Source: Bradyrhizobium sp. CCGB12 (GTDB taxonomy: Bacteria; Pseudomonadota; Alphaproteobacteria; Rhizobiales; Xanthobacteraceae). From it: a stretch of DNA of 64,000 nt. Numbering within the stretch: position 1 is the stretch's first letter; each line of letters opens with the position of its first letter. The stretch spans positions 7,316,001 through 7,380,000 of the forward strand of contig NZ_JANADO010000001.1 of assembly GCF_024199845.1 (NCBI RefSeq), given 5' to 3'. Below the pieces are notes generated by a model. It did not search any database and was not told the origin of the DNA. It saw only the letters and a list, made by a program, of their open reading frames with translations. The position numbers were made by a program, and so were the translations under genes. This document shows, piece after piece, positions 10,448 to 19,178 of this stretch.

Positions 10448-12196
10448 ATGATGTCGTCTTTTTCGACACGGCGGACATTTTTCGCCTTCGTAGCAACTCT
10501 GGCGTTCGGTCTTGCGCCTGCAACCGCGCAGGATGCGCGGCCGGGCTATGTCCCGCCCGCGCGCGACACGGTGCGCGCCGTCGCTGCCATACACGGCATG
10601 GTAGTGGCGCAGGAGAAGATATCTGCACAGGTCGGTGCCGACATCCTGCGGCGCGGCGGCAATGCCGTTGATGCCGCGATCGCCACCGGCTTCGCGATGG
10701 CCGTGACCTATCCGCGCGCCGGCAATATCGGCGGCGGCGGCTTCATGGTGATCCATTCCGCCGATCGCAATGAAGACATCGCGATCGACTATCGCGAAAC
10801 CGCGCCTGCTGCGACCACGCCGCAGATATTCCTCGGACCCGACGGCAAGCCTGATCCGGCGAAGTCGCGCGATTCCGCACTCGGCGTCGGTGTGCCCGGC
10901 ACGGTTGCCGGTTTCTCCCTGGCGCTGGAGAAATACGGTTCGGGTCAATTCACGCTGGCGCAACTGATCGAGCCTGCGATCGCGCTCGCACGAGACGGTT
11001 TTGTCCTCACCGACGACATGGCCGATACGCTGCCGGGCTGGCACCGGCGGCTGGCACGCTGGCCTTCCTCGGCCAAAATCTTCTCGCGCGCGGATGGGAC
11101 GCCGCTCCGCGAAGGCGACAGGCTGGTGCAGGGCGATCTAGCCGAGACGCTGTCGGCCGTCGCCGCACAGGGGCCGCGCGGTTTTTACGAGGGGCTCGTT
11201 GCGGAAAGGCTCGCCAAGTCCGTAACCGACGCCGGCGGCATCATGACGCCGGCCGACCTGAAGTCCTACCAGGCGGTGATCCGCACGCCGGTGCGCGGCA
11301 CCTATCGCGGCTACGACATCGTATCGATGCCGCTGCCCTCGTCCGGCGGCGTGGTGCTGGTGGAGACGCTCAACATCCTCGAAGGTTTTCAGCTCGCCGA
11401 TTTGAAGCAGGGTTCGCCGGCGTCGCATCTCTTGATCGAAGCCATGAAGCGCGCCTATGCGGACCGCGCGCGTTATCTCGGCGATCCCGCCTTCGTCAAC
11501 GCACCGATCCAGACACTGACCGCAAAGGACTACGCCGACAAGCTGCGCGCCGGCATCTCCACCGATCGCGCCACGCCGTCGAAAGAGCTCCTTTCTGCCG
11601 CCACCTCACCGCGCGAGGGCAGCAACACCACGCATTTCTCCGTCGTCGACGGCCGCGGCAACGCCGTCAGCAATACCTATACGCTGAACTTCAGCTATGG
11701 CGTCGGCCTCGTTGCTGACGGCACCGGCGTGCTGCTCAACAACGAGCTCGACGACTTCACCGCAGCCGTCGGCGCCTCCAATGCCTACGGCCTCGTCGGC
11801 TTCGAGGCCAATCTGCCCGGACCGGGCAAGAGGCCGCTGTCGTCGATGTCACCGACCATCGTGTTGAAGGACGGCAAGCCGGTGCTGGTGACGGGTTCGC
11901 CCGGTGGCAGCCGCATCATCTCGACCGTGCTGCAGGTGATCGTGAACGTCCTCGACTACAAGATGGACGTGGCCGCCGCCGTCGCCGCACCGCGGCTGCA
12001 TCACCAATGGCTGCCGGACGAGGTGCGCGTCGAAAGCGGCTTTCCCGGCGATGTTCTGCTCGCGCTGAAGGCGATGGGCCACTCCGTCGTCGAGCCGATG
12101 GGGCAGACGTCGGCCAATTCGATTCTCGTGACGCCGAACGGGCCGCTCGGCGCGCCGGATCCCCGCACGCGAGGCGCAGAAGCAGCGGGGCAGTAG
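10448..12196 (+). CDS. ggt: Gamma-glutamyltransferase / glutathione hydrolase
   Basis: A 582-residue exported N-terminal-nucleophile hydrolase. It has a twin-Arg-free Sec-type signal peptide ending APATAQ. The proenzyme is expected to cut itself before the Thr in SNTTHFSVVDGRGNAVS; this Thr then acts as nucleophile for transfer or hydrolysis of the gamma-glutamyl group of glutathione in the periplasm. The C-terminal subunit carries LSSMSPTIV and GSPGGSRII, both typical. The ATG at 10448 follows GCGGGAAG and is preferred over the GTG at 10415. The neighbours give no further clue to its physiological use. Confidence 0.94.
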   Translation: MMSSFSTRRTFFAFVATLAFGLAPATAQDARPGYVPPARDTVRAVAAIHGMVVAQEKISAQVGADILRRGGNAVDAAIATGFAMAVTYPRAGNIGGGGFMVIHSADRNEDIAIDYRETAPAATTPQIFLGPDGKPDPAKSRDSALGVGVPGTVAGFSLALEKYGSGQFTLAQLIEPAIALARDGFVLTDDMADTLPGWHRRLARWPSSAKIFSRADGTPLREGDRLVQGDLAETLSAVAAQGPRGFYEGLVAERLAKSVTDAGGIMTPADLKSYQAVIRTPVRGTYRGYDIVSMPLPSSGGVVLVETLNILEGFQLADLKQGSPASHLLIEAMKRAYADRARYLGDPAFVNAPIQTLTAKDYADKLRAGISTDRATPSKELLSAATSPREGSNTTHFSVVDGRGNAVSNTYTLNFSYGVGLVADGTGVLLNNELDDFTAAVGASNAYGLVGFEANLPGPGKRPLSSMSPTIVLKDGKPVLVTGSPGGSRIISTVLQVIVNVLDYKMDVAAAVAAPRLHHQWLPDEVRVESGFPGDVLLALKAMGHSVVEPMGQTSANSILVTPNGPLGAPDPRTRGAEAAGQ

Positions 12197-12292
12197 CTCT
12201 GTAACTGCATGGCACGAAGGCCCGCCGCAACTTGCGCAGCCAGACGCGCGTGCTACCACCGCCCGGCCGAAGAAAATCGCCGGGAAATGCAC

Positions 12293-13588
12293 ATGACCAC
12301 GACCGACCCGACTGAGCGCATCGAACGCGCCGAGATCGAGGACACCAGCCTTCTTGCGTTCTACCGCGACATGAACGCGCCGGAGCGCCGGACGTTCTGG
12401 GCCTGCGCGGCGGGCTGGGCGCTCGACGGCATGGACTTCATGATCTATCCGCTGGTGATCGGTACCATCATCGCGCTGTGGAAGGTCGATGCGGCGTCGG
12501 CCGGACTTGCCGGCACCGTGACGCTGCTCGCCTCCGCAATCGGCGGCTGGCTCGGCGGCTATCTCTCCGACCATATCGGCCGGGTCAGGACGCTCCAGAT
12601 CACCATCATCTGGTTCTCGTTCTTCTCGCTGGTCTGCGCCGTCGTGCAGAATTTCGACCAGCTCCTGATCGCACGTGCCGTGCTGGGGCTCGGCTTCGGC
12701 GGCGAATGGGCGGCGGGCGCCGTGCTGATGGGCGAGGCGATCCGGCCGCAATATCGCGGCCGCGCCGTCGGCTCGGTGCAATCGGGCTGGGCGGTCGGCT
12801 GGGGTCTTGCCGTGCTGTCGCAGGCGATCCTGTTTTCGGTCCTGCCGGCGGAGACGGCGTGGCGCTGGATGTTCGTGATCGGCGCATTGCCGGCGCTTCT
12901 CGTGTTCTACATCCGACGCTCGGTCACGGAGCCGGAGATCGCGGCCGAGGCCCGCGCGAGGCAGGCGGCGAGCGGTGATCGTCCGGCGCTCTGGGAGATC
13001 TTCTCCGGCCCGATCCTGAAAACCACGCTCCTGGCGTCGCTGATGGCGACGGGGTGCCAGGGCGGCTACTACGCCATCACCTTCTGGGTGCCGCAGTTCT
13101 TGACCAAGGAGCGGCATCTGTCGATCGTCGGCTCGACCGGCTATCTCTCGACGCTGATCATCGGCTCCTTCATCGGCTATCTCACCGGTGCTTGGCTTGC
13201 CGACCGCATCGGGCGACGCAATCTGTTCCTGATCTTCTCCATCGGTGCCATGGCGGTGGTGCTGCTCTACACGCAGCTGCCGCTCAACAACGAGATCCTG
13301 TGGGTACTCGGCTTCCCGCTCGGGTTCTTCGCCTCGGGCTATTTCTCGGGGATCGGCGCGTTCCTGACCGAGCTCTATCCGACGCGGCTGCGCGGTTCCG
13401 GCCAGGGCTTTTGCTACAATTTCGGCCGCGGCATCGGCGCGCTGTTTCCGTTCCTGGTCGGCGCGCTCTCGGCAACGACGTCGCTTGCGAACGCCATCGC
13501 GATCTTCGCGGTGGTCGCCTATGTCGTGTTCTTCATCGCCGCCTTTGCGCTGCCGGAGACGCGCGGACGCGTGCTGCACGCGGATTGA
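12293..13588 (+). CDS. MFS transporter, metabolite:H+ symporter type
   Basis: A 431-residue protein with 12 predicted membrane segments. GGWLGGYLSDHIGRVRTLQ matches the MFS loop-2/3 motif, and GFGGEWAAGAVLMGEAI plus RGRAVGSVQSGW resemble the sugar and aromatic-acid symporter branch. The substrate cannot be assigned. Two start codons are possible: ATG 12287 and ATG 12293. GGGA at 12282-12285 is 7 bases before the second, so that one is chosen. It lies 96 bases downstream of ggt on the same strand, close enough for co-transcription. Confidence 0.85.
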   Translation: MTTTDPTERIERAEIEDTSLLAFYRDMNAPERRTFWACAAGWALDGMDFMIYPLVIGTIIALWKVDAASAGLAGTVTLLASAIGGWLGGYLSDHIGRVRTLQITIIWFSFFSLVCAVVQNFDQLLIARAVLGLGFGGEWAAGAVLMGEAIRPQYRGRAVGSVQSGWAVGWGLAVLSQAILFSVLPAETAWRWMFVIGALPALLVFYIRRSVTEPEIAAEARARQAASGDRPALWEIFSGPILKTTLLASLMATGCQGGYYAITFWVPQFLTKERHLSIVGSTGYLSTLIIGSFIGYLTGAWLADRIGRRNLFLIFSIGAMAVVLLYTQLPLNNEILWVLGFPLGFFASGYFSGIGAFLTELYPTRLRGSGQGFCYNFGRGIGALFPFLVGALSATTSLANAIAIFAVVAYVVFFIAAFALPETRGRVLHAD

Positions 13589-13597
13589 CCGAGAGGT

Positions 13598-13690
13598 GTC
13601 GTTCCGGGGCACGCGCAGCACCGAACTATGGTGCGCACCTGAGAACCTCGAGATTCCGGGTTCGGTGCTCCGCACCGCCCCGGAATGACG
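13598..13690. repeat. Palindromic repeat, family B copy
   Basis: The left part GTTCCGGGGCACGCGCAGCA and right part CGCCCCGGAATGACG enclose CGAGATTCCGGGTTCGG. The same layout recurs at 34661-34755 and 60282-60371, with related shorter or more diverged versions at 18307-18346 and 18992-19107. It lies between a plus-strand MFS gene and the end of a minus-strand GST gene. Confidence 0.8.
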
Positions 13691-13701
13691 AAAGGAAACA
13701 C

Positions 13702-14367
13702 TTACCGCCCCACCTGATACGGCCCGCCCTTTTCCAGCGCGCGCGCATACGCCGGCCGCGCATGAATTCGCTCCAAGAATGCCATCGCCTTGGGATGGCC
13801 CTGCTCCAGCCCGCCGCGCGCCTGCGCGGCTTCGAGCGGGAAGCTCATCTGGATGTCGGCGGCGGTGAACTCGTTGCCGGCGAACCACTCGCTCTTGCCG
13901 AGCTCGCCTTCCCAATAATCCATGTGCTGCTTGAGCTGCGGATTGACCAGCGCCGTGAGCGCCTGGTTCGAGACCTTGCGCACCAGCGGACGCAGCAGCG
14001 CGGGCGCGCGCTTCGGCATCAACGTGAACAGCAGCTTGAGCAGCAGCGGCTGCATCGCGGAGCCTTCCGCATAATGCAGCCAATAGGTGTAGCGCAGCCG
14101 CTCCGGCGTGTTCGGCGCCGGGATCAGCCGGCCGTTGCCATAGGTGACGAGGAGATATTCGATGATCGCGCCCGATTCAGCGATGGTGTTGCCGTTGTCG
14201 GTGATGACAGGCGACTTGCCGAGCGGGTGGATGGCGCGCAGCTCCTTTGGCGCGCGCATGTCCGGCTGGCGCTGATAGCGTACGATCTCGTAGGGCACGC
14301 CCAACTCCTCGAGCAGCCACAGCAGGCGCTGCGAGCGGGAATTGTTGAGGTGGTGAACAGTCAGCAT
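13702..14367 (-). CDS. Glutathione S-transferase family protein
   Basis: A 221-residue cytoplasmic protein. The N-terminal thioredoxin-like domain (residues 1-80) has MLTVHHLNNSRSQRLLWLLE, where the Ser-Arg-Ser region supplies the glutathione-activating side chain, the cis-Pro loop KSPVITDNG and the glutathione-binding AESGAIIEYL. The C-terminal all-alpha domain includes the N-cap motif FTAADIQMSFPLE. The substrate is unknown. I chose the ATG at 14367, where the fold begins; the upstream in-frame extension has no similarity. It is divergent from the DUF2239 gene, with two copies of a palindromic 10-mer between them. Confidence 0.9.
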   Translation of the reverse strand: MLTVHHLNNSRSQRLLWLLEELGVPYEIVRYQRQPDMRAPKELRAIHPLGKSPVITDNGNTIAESGAIIEYLLVTYGNGRLIPAPNTPERLRYTYWLHYAEGSAMQPLLLKLLFTLMPKRAPALLRPLVRKVSNQALTALVNPQLKQHMDYWEGELGKSEWFAGNEFTAADIQMSFPLEAAQARGGLEQGHPKAMAFLERIHARPAYARALEKGGPYQVGR

Positions 14368-14451
14368 CGCGCGGTCCCCAGCTTCGTCACTTGGCTTGGC
14401 GTACCTGCCAGCCCGGGACCGCAATGTCGAGCCATCCGGACGGATATTTTC

Positions 14452-14488
14452 ACCCGGGTATATTGACCTTAGTAATTTACCCGGGTAT
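14452..14488. promoter_or_regulatory. Pair of ACCCGGGTAT boxes, candidate operators
   Basis: The same 10-mer occurs at 14452-14461 and 14479-14488. Each contains the perfect palindrome ACCCGGGT, and the copies are 27 bases apart in an otherwise AT-rich spacer between the divergent GST and DUF2239 genes. The spacing and symmetry suggest two dimer binding sites of one transcription factor controlling one or both genes. The factor is not identifiable from this window. Confidence 0.55.
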
Positions 14489-14525
14489 TAAAGAACCCAA
14501 CGTCACCAATACGGCAATGATTTCA

Positions 14526-15107
14526 ATGCAAAAGTCTTTCACCGCTTTCCAAGGGCAGCGCCGCCTAGTCTCCGGGCCGGCAGGAGAGGTCGCACTGGTC
14601 GTCAAGCGGATGGCAACACAGCCGGACGAGCCCATCATCATCTTCGAGGACGGCACGGGCCGATCGATCGACTTCGATCTGCGCGGCGGGGATCGCGAGG
14701 TGCTGGCGCGTTTGGCGAAGCTTATCCCGCCGTCGGCTGAAGAGGCCGCACCACCCGCCGAGCCGCGCGGCCGGGGCCGGCCGAAGCTCGGCGTCGTCTC
14801 ACGCGAGGTGACCTTGCTACCGCGGCACTGGGAGTGGCTCAACGCGCAACCGGGCGGCGCCTCGGTCGCACTGCGAAAGCTCGTCGACGAGGCGAGGCGT
14901 GCCAGCGGCGACAAGGACCGCGAGCGGCAGGCGCGCGATGCGGCCTATCACTTCATGTCGACCATGGCCGGCAATCTGCCGCAGTTCGAGGAAGCCTCGC
15001 GCGCGCTGTTCGCGGACGACCGGCGGCGCTTCACCGGATTGATCGCCGATTGGCCGACTGACATTCGCGACCACATCGTCAAGCTCGCCTACAGCGACCG
15101 CGCTTAG
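14526..15107 (+). CDS. DUF2239 family protein
   Basis: A 193-residue soluble protein matching the DUF2239 family in length and in its opening FTAFQGQRRLVSGPAGEVAL and IIIFEDGTGRSIDFDLRG. The middle holds a RGRGRPKLGVVSREVTLLPRHWEWL segment, reminiscent of an AT-hook-like GRGRPK followed by a helical region, so contact with nucleic acid is conceivable but unproven. The function of the family is unknown. Starts at 14517 (ATG) and 14526 (ATG) are equally possible. The divergent partner is a GST, and the shared spacer holds the paired ACCCGGGTAT boxes. Confidence 0.8.
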   Translation: MQKSFTAFQGQRRLVSGPAGEVALVVKRMATQPDEPIIIFEDGTGRSIDFDLRGGDREVLARLAKLIPPSAEEAAPPAEPRGRGRPKLGVVSREVTLLPRHWEWLNAQPGGASVALRKLVDEARRASGDKDRERQARDAAYHFMSTMAGNLPQFEEASRALFADDRRRFTGLIADWPTDIRDHIVKLAYSDRA

Positions 15108-15190
15108 GCGCGTCTTCTCAAAACCCCATCAACGGCCGAGCCGCGCATTGCGCGGCAACGGCTTCGCACGCCCTGATGAAAGGCAAGTCC

Positions 15191-16534
15191 ATGTCCGCAC
15201 CTCTCTCGACGACATTCCTTCGCTTCCTTGCGCCGCTGATGCTGAGCAACGCTCTGCAATCGCTGTTCGGCACCGTCAGCAACGTCTTTCTCGGCCAGAT
15301 GATCGGCATCGACGCGCTCGCGGCGGTCTCGGCCTTCTTCCCGGTGATGTTCTTCCTGTTTGCCTTCGTCATGGGCCTGAGCACCGGCGCCACCGTGCTG
15401 ATCGGGCAGGCCTTTGGCGCGGGCGAGCACGGCAGGATCAAGCTCGTCGTCGGCACGACGCTCGCGATCGGCCTGACGCTCTCGACAACGGTTGCACTGG
15501 TTGGCGGGATCTTCAGCCGGCCATTGATGATCATGCTCGCTACCCCTCCGGACATCCTCGACCAGGCCGGCGCTTATGCGCGCATCATGCTGCTGACGAT
15601 GCCGCTCGGCTTCGTCTTCCTGCTGATGACGGCGATGATCCGCGGCGTCGGTGACACCGTGACGCCACTGCTGGCACTGGCGTTGTCGACCGCGGTCGGC
15701 CTGATCCTGACACCGTTGCTGATCCGCGGCGCCTTCGGATTGCCAGCGGCGGGCATCACCAGTCCGGCATGGGCAGCTGCGATTGCCAACGCGCTAACGC
15801 TGATCGTGCTGACCATCTATCTGCTCCGGAAGAAGCATGCACTGGCACCGGACGCGGCACTGCTGCGTCATCTCAGGCTCAACGGCGCCGTGCTCGGAAG
15901 GATCCTTGGCATCGGACTGCCGAGCGCAATTGGCATGGTGGTGATGGCGATTGCCGAGCTGGTGCTGCTCGAGCTCGTCAACGGCTTCGGCTCACACGCC
16001 ACGGCCGCGTACGGCGCCGTCAATCAGGTGATGGGCTACACGCAGTTCACGGCGATGTCGATTTCGATCGCAGTCTCGATCCTCGGCGCGCAGGCGATCG
16101 GCGCTGGCGACAGGGCGCGGCTCGACGGCATCGTTCGCGCCGGCGTTGCGTTCAACCTCGTCCTGACCGGCGGGCTGGTGGCGCTGATTTACCTCGTGCC
16201 GCGCGCGGTGCTTGGCATCTTCATCACCGACGGCGCCGTGCTCGATCTGGCGAAGAATCTCCTTTACGTCGCCCTGTGGAGCTCGGTGCCGTTCGGCCTC
16301 GCCACCGTGTTTTCCGGTGCCATGCGCGCCGCCGGCGTCGCCTTGACGCCGATGCTGCTGTCGATCTTTGCCATCGTCGCGATCGAGCTACCGGCGGCGG
16401 TGATCCTCAGCCGCACGATCGGCCTCGAGGGCGTTTGGGCCGCCTATCCGATCGTGTTCTGCGCCATGTTCGTTTTGCAGATGGCCTATTACCTCCTGGT
16501 GTGGCGCAAGCAGGCGATCCGGCGTCTGATCTGA
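15191..16534 (+). CDS. MATE family efflux transporter
   Basis: A 447-residue membrane protein with 12 predicted segments in two homologous halves. It starts FLRFLAPLMLSNALQSLFGTVSNVFLGQMIG, the usual first helix of MATE exporters, and shows GMVVMAIAELVLLELVNGFG at the start of the second half. MATE proteins expel cationic drugs or metabolites in exchange for Na+ or H+. The ATG at 15191 is preferred since AAAGG lies 7 bases before it; ATG 15176 is also in frame. The gene lies 83 bases after the DUF2239 gene. Confidence 0.9.
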   Translation: MSAPLSTTFLRFLAPLMLSNALQSLFGTVSNVFLGQMIGIDALAAVSAFFPVMFFLFAFVMGLSTGATVLIGQAFGAGEHGRIKLVVGTTLAIGLTLSTTVALVGGIFSRPLMIMLATPPDILDQAGAYARIMLLTMPLGFVFLLMTAMIRGVGDTVTPLLALALSTAVGLILTPLLIRGAFGLPAAGITSPAWAAAIANALTLIVLTIYLLRKKHALAPDAALLRHLRLNGAVLGRILGIGLPSAIGMVVMAIAELVLLELVNGFGSHATAAYGAVNQVMGYTQFTAMSISIAVSILGAQAIGAGDRARLDGIVRAGVAFNLVLTGGLVALIYLVPRAVLGIFITDGAVLDLAKNLLYVALWSSVPFGLATVFSGAMRAAGVALTPMLLSIFAIVAIELPAAVILSRTIGLEGVWAAYPIVFCAMFVLQMAYYLLVWRKQAIRRLI

Positions 16535-16629
16535 CGGGATCATCAAGGTATTATGACCATCATTAAAAAGTGGACCTGCGGCACGGCCTGCGCCACAATG
16601 GATGAAAAGCGCCGCCAGGGAGAACGAAG

Positions 16630-17244
16630 TTGACCCGCACCGCCCCGCAATTCCTGTTCGATTTCGGCAGCCCGAACGCCTATCTCAGCCATCTTGCGAT
16701 CCCGGCGATCGAGCAGCGCATCGGCGTCAAGTTCGAGTATGTTCCGATCCTGCTCGGCGGCATCTTCAAATCGACCAACAACAAGTCGCCGGCCGAGACG
16801 CTCGCCGGCATCAAGAACAAGCGCGAGTTCCAGCAGGTTGAGACCGAGCGCTTCGTCAAGCGCTTCAAGGTCCAGCCCTATGTCTGGAATCCGCACTTCC
16901 CCGTCAACACGCTGAATTTGATGCGCACGGCGATCGCGGCGCAGCTCGAGGGCGTGTTCGATGAATACGTCGAGGCCGCCTTCCACCACATGTGGCGCGA
17001 GCCGAAGAAGATGGACGATCCGGAAATCGCCGCAAAGGCGCTGGCCTCCTCCGGCCTCGATGCACAAAGGCTGTTTACCCGAGCGCAGGAGCCGGACGTG
17101 AAGGGGAAGCTGATCAAGAACACAGAAGACGCCGTGACGCGCGGCGCCTTCGGCTCGCCGACCTTCTTCGTCGGTGACGAGATGTTCTTCGGCAAGGAGC
17201 AGCTGCGCGAGGTCGAGGAGATGGTTTTGGAGAGGGGCCAGTAG
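16630..17244 (+). CDS. 2-hydroxychromene-2-carboxylate isomerase-like (DsbA family, kappa-GST type)
   Basis: A 204-residue protein starting with TTG at 16630 behind AGGGAGAA. The thioredoxin-like fold with an inserted helical domain is recognisable: FLFDFGSPNAYLSHLAIPAIE, where a Ser replaces the DsbA Cys and would activate glutathione, and GAFGSPTFFVGDEMFFGKEQL with the cis-Pro loop. NahD-type relatives isomerise 2-hydroxychromene-2-carboxylate in naphthalene degradation. No other aromatic-degradation genes are near, so the true substrate is uncertain. Confidence 0.85.
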   Translation: MTRTAPQFLFDFGSPNAYLSHLAIPAIEQRIGVKFEYVPILLGGIFKSTNNKSPAETLAGIKNKREFQQVETERFVKRFKVQPYVWNPHFPVNTLNLMRTAIAAQLEGVFDEYVEAAFHHMWREPKKMDDPEIAAKALASSGLDAQRLFTRAQEPDVKGKLIKNTEDAVTRGAFGSPTFFVGDEMFFGKEQLREVEEMVLERGQ

Positions 17245-17331
17245 TGGATGGCGAATGGCGAGTAGTAGAAACGTTACTCGCATTTCACCGCTTGCTATTC
17301 TATTCGCTACTCCCTATGCGCCATTCGCCTT
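17245..17331. repeat. Imperfect inverted repeat in intergenic region
   Basis: ATGGCGAATGGCGAGTAG near the left end is complementary, with mismatches, to CTACTCCCTATGCGCCATTCGCC near the right end, and GCGAGTAGTAGAAACG/CGTTACTCGC form an inner arm. It fills the gap between the isomerase and ketopantoate reductase genes. This is yet another intergenic palindrome type distinct from families A and B. Confidence 0.6.
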
Positions 17332-17364
17332 TGTCCGAAAAACAACAATAACGGAGTTTGTCCC

Positions 17365-18288
17365 ATGCGTATCCTCGTGGTCGGCGCCGGCGCCATCGGC
17401 GGCTATTTTGGTGGCAGGCTGTTGCAGGCCGGCCGCGACGTCACCTTCCTGGTCCGGCCGCGCCGCGCCAGCGAGCTCGCCAGCGCCGGTCTCGTCATCA
17501 AGAGTCCGAACGGCGATGTGACCTTGACGAATCCGCCGACCGTGCAGGCCGACGCGCTCAAGGACAAGTTCGACGTCGTGCTCTTGAGCTGCAAGGCGTT
17601 CGACCTCAACGACGCCATCAAGTCGTTCGCGGCCGCAGTCGGGCCTGATACGGCGATCATTCCGATGCTGAACGGTATGAAGCATCTCGACGTTCTCGAT
17701 CAGACATTCGGCGCCCAACGCGTGCTCGGCGGCCTCTGCGCGATCGCCGCGACGCTCAACGAGCAGCGCGAAGTGGTGCAGCTGCAGCCGATGCAGTCGA
17801 TCAATTACGGCGAACGCGACGGCAAGCTGTCGGACCGCGTCAAGGCCATCGACGAAGCCTTCAAGAGCGGCATCAATGGTGCCACCGCCAGCCAGAACAT
17901 CATGCAGGACATGTGGGAGAAGTGGGTGTTCCTGTCTTCGCTTGCAGCATCGACCAGCCTGATGCGCACTTCCGTCGGCAACATCCTCGCCGCGCCCGGC
18001 GGTCGGGATTTCCTGCTCGGCATGCTCGATGAGACCAGCGCGATAGCCACTGCCTCGGGCTATGCGCCGGGCGGGCCATTCTTCGAGCGGGTGAAGGGCA
18101 ATTTGACCGCCGAGGGCTCGCCGATGACGGCGTCGATGTTCCGCGACATCAAGGCGGGCCTGCCGGTCGAAGCCGATCACGTCATCGGCGATCTCATCGT
18201 ACGCGCCGACGCTGCCAAGGTGCCCGTGCCGAAGCTGCGCATCGCGTACACGCATTTGAAGGCGTATGAGAAGCAGCGGGCCGGGTAG
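17365..18288 (+). CDS. 2-dehydropantoate 2-reductase family protein (ApbA/PanE-like)
   Basis: A 307-residue cytoplasmic NADPH-dependent reductase. It opens with the Rossmann glycine motif GAGAIGGYFGGRLLQAG. The catalytic Lys region LLSCKAFDLNDAI and the C-terminal KAGLPVEADHVIGDLI fit the ketopantoate reductase fold. PanE makes pantoate for coenzyme A synthesis, but alphaproteobacteria often carry several paralogues with other 2-oxo acid substrates, so I give no gene symbol. The start at 17365 follows ACGGAG. Confidence 0.88.
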   Translation: MRILVVGAGAIGGYFGGRLLQAGRDVTFLVRPRRASELASAGLVIKSPNGDVTLTNPPTVQADALKDKFDVVLLSCKAFDLNDAIKSFAAAVGPDTAIIPMLNGMKHLDVLDQTFGAQRVLGGLCAIAATLNEQREVVQLQPMQSINYGERDGKLSDRVKAIDEAFKSGINGATASQNIMQDMWEKWVFLSSLAASTSLMRTSVGNILAAPGGRDFLLGMLDETSAIATASGYAPGGPFFERVKGNLTAEGSPMTASMFRDIKAGLPVEADHVIGDLIVRADAAKVPVPKLRIAYTHLKAYEKQRAG

Positions 18289-18306
18289 CGGCAGCCACAC
18301 ATTCGG

Positions 18307-18346
18307 TGTCGTCCCGGGGCGCGCACAGCGCGAACCCGGGACGACA
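18307..18346. repeat. Short hairpin related to family B repeat
   Basis: TGTCGTCCCGGG and CCCGGGACGACA form perfect 12-bp arms around a GC-rich loop with its own inverted run GCGC-ACA-GCGC. It lies between the convergent reductase and cytochrome c genes and could work as a transcription barrier in both directions, although there is no T-run. Confidence 0.75.
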
Positions 18347-18372
18347 GCGGAGCTTGTGGCAGCAGCTCCGCG

Positions 18373-18966
18373 CTACTTGAAATGCGCGAGATAGTGCGAG
18401 ACGGCGGTGATCTCCTCGTCGCTCATGTGATAGGCGACGTCGGCCATCGCAGCGCCACCGCCGCCGACGCGCTGGCTGCTCTTGTAGTCGCGCAGCGCCT
18501 TGACGAGATATTCCTCGCGTTGACCCGCGAGCCGCGCGACGGCCTTGGTGCCGGCAAAGCTATCCGTGTGGCATGAGGCGCAGCGGCGGCCGACGGCAAC
18601 CTGCGCGCCTTTCTTCGACAAATCCGGGTCCTTGTCCTCTGCCGCCTTCGGCGGCGTCAGCGCGGCGAAGTAAGCACCGAGATTGCGGATGTCCTCGTTG
18701 GTGATCTCCTCGACGATTGGCTGCATCTGGTCGTTCTTGCGCGAGCCGGCGCGGAAGAACACCAGCTGCCACTGGATGAACTGATCGGGCTGACCGGCGA
18801 GCGAGGGAATGTTCTCGGTCTGCGAGATGCCGTTCTCGCCGTGACAACCGGCGCAGACGGCAACCTTTTCCTTGACCGCGGCATTGTCGGCGGCGCTTGC
18901 GGAGAGTGCGCCGAGCGTGACGAGCGCAACCGCGCTGATTGCGTGCGAGATGAACTGCCGGCGCAT
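18373..18966 (-). CDS. Dihaem c-type cytochrome, cytochrome c4-like
   Basis: A 197-residue exported protein. A signal peptide ends near SASAA (residue 26). There are two haem-binding motifs, CAGCH at 38-42 and CASCH at 129-133, one in each of two homologous cytochrome c domains, as in cytochrome c4. Methionine ligands are plausible in NDQMQPIVEE and GGAAMADVAYHMS. It would carry electrons in the periplasm to a terminal oxidase. It is encoded 212 bases downstream of the PQQ-type sugar dehydrogenase on the same strand, so it may accept that enzyme's electrons, though a terminator-like hairpin and a repeat stand between them. Confidence 0.9.
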   Translation of the reverse strand: MRRQFISHAISAVALVTLGALSASAADNAAVKEKVAVCAGCHGENGISQTENIPSLAGQPDQFIQWQLVFFRAGSRKNDQMQPIVEEITNEDIRNLGAYFAALTPPKAAEDKDPDLSKKGAQVAVGRRCASCHTDSFAGTKAVARLAGQREEYLVKALRDYKSSQRVGGGGAAMADVAYHMSDEEITAVSHYLAHFK

Positions 18967-18991
18967 GATTGGGATTCCGATCTATCGACTG

Positions 18992-19107
18992 CGTCATTCC
19001 GGGGGCGCGCCGAGCACGAGCTATGATGCTCAATTGCGCATCCGAGAATCCATAACCGCGACTCGGGGTTATGGGTTCCGGACTTGCGCTGGCGCGCAAT
19101 CCGGAAC
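18992..19107. repeat. Diverged family B palindromic repeat
   Basis: GCGTCATTCCGGGGGCGCGC on the left and GGCGCGCAATCCGGAAC on the right form the arms; inside are GAGAATCCATAACC and GGTTATGGGTTCC. It resembles the family B copies at the arms only. It occupies the spacer between the sugar dehydrogenase gene and the cytochrome c gene. Confidence 0.65.
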
Positions 19108-19132
19108 GGCGGCATTGGCTTTGAAAACGAGA

Positions 19133-19163
19133 GAGGCTGCGACCGTCACCCGGTCGCAGCCTC
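19133..19163 (-). terminator. Strong hairpin after sugar dehydrogenase gene
   Basis: A perfect 13-bp stem GAGGCTGCGACCG/CGGTCGCAGCCTC with a 5-base loop. It lies 15 bases after the stop of the minus-strand dehydrogenase gene. On the minus strand it is followed by TCTCGTTTTC, a modest T-tract, so termination may be partial and allow some reading into the cytochrome gene. Confidence 0.75.
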
Positions 19164-19178
19164 CTTTCTCTTGTCGCG

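Noticed and set aside
11849-14083. Long minus-strand open frame across ggt, an MFS gene and part of the GST gene
   Set aside because: It spans three well-supported genes and shows no motif; an antisense artefact of high GC.
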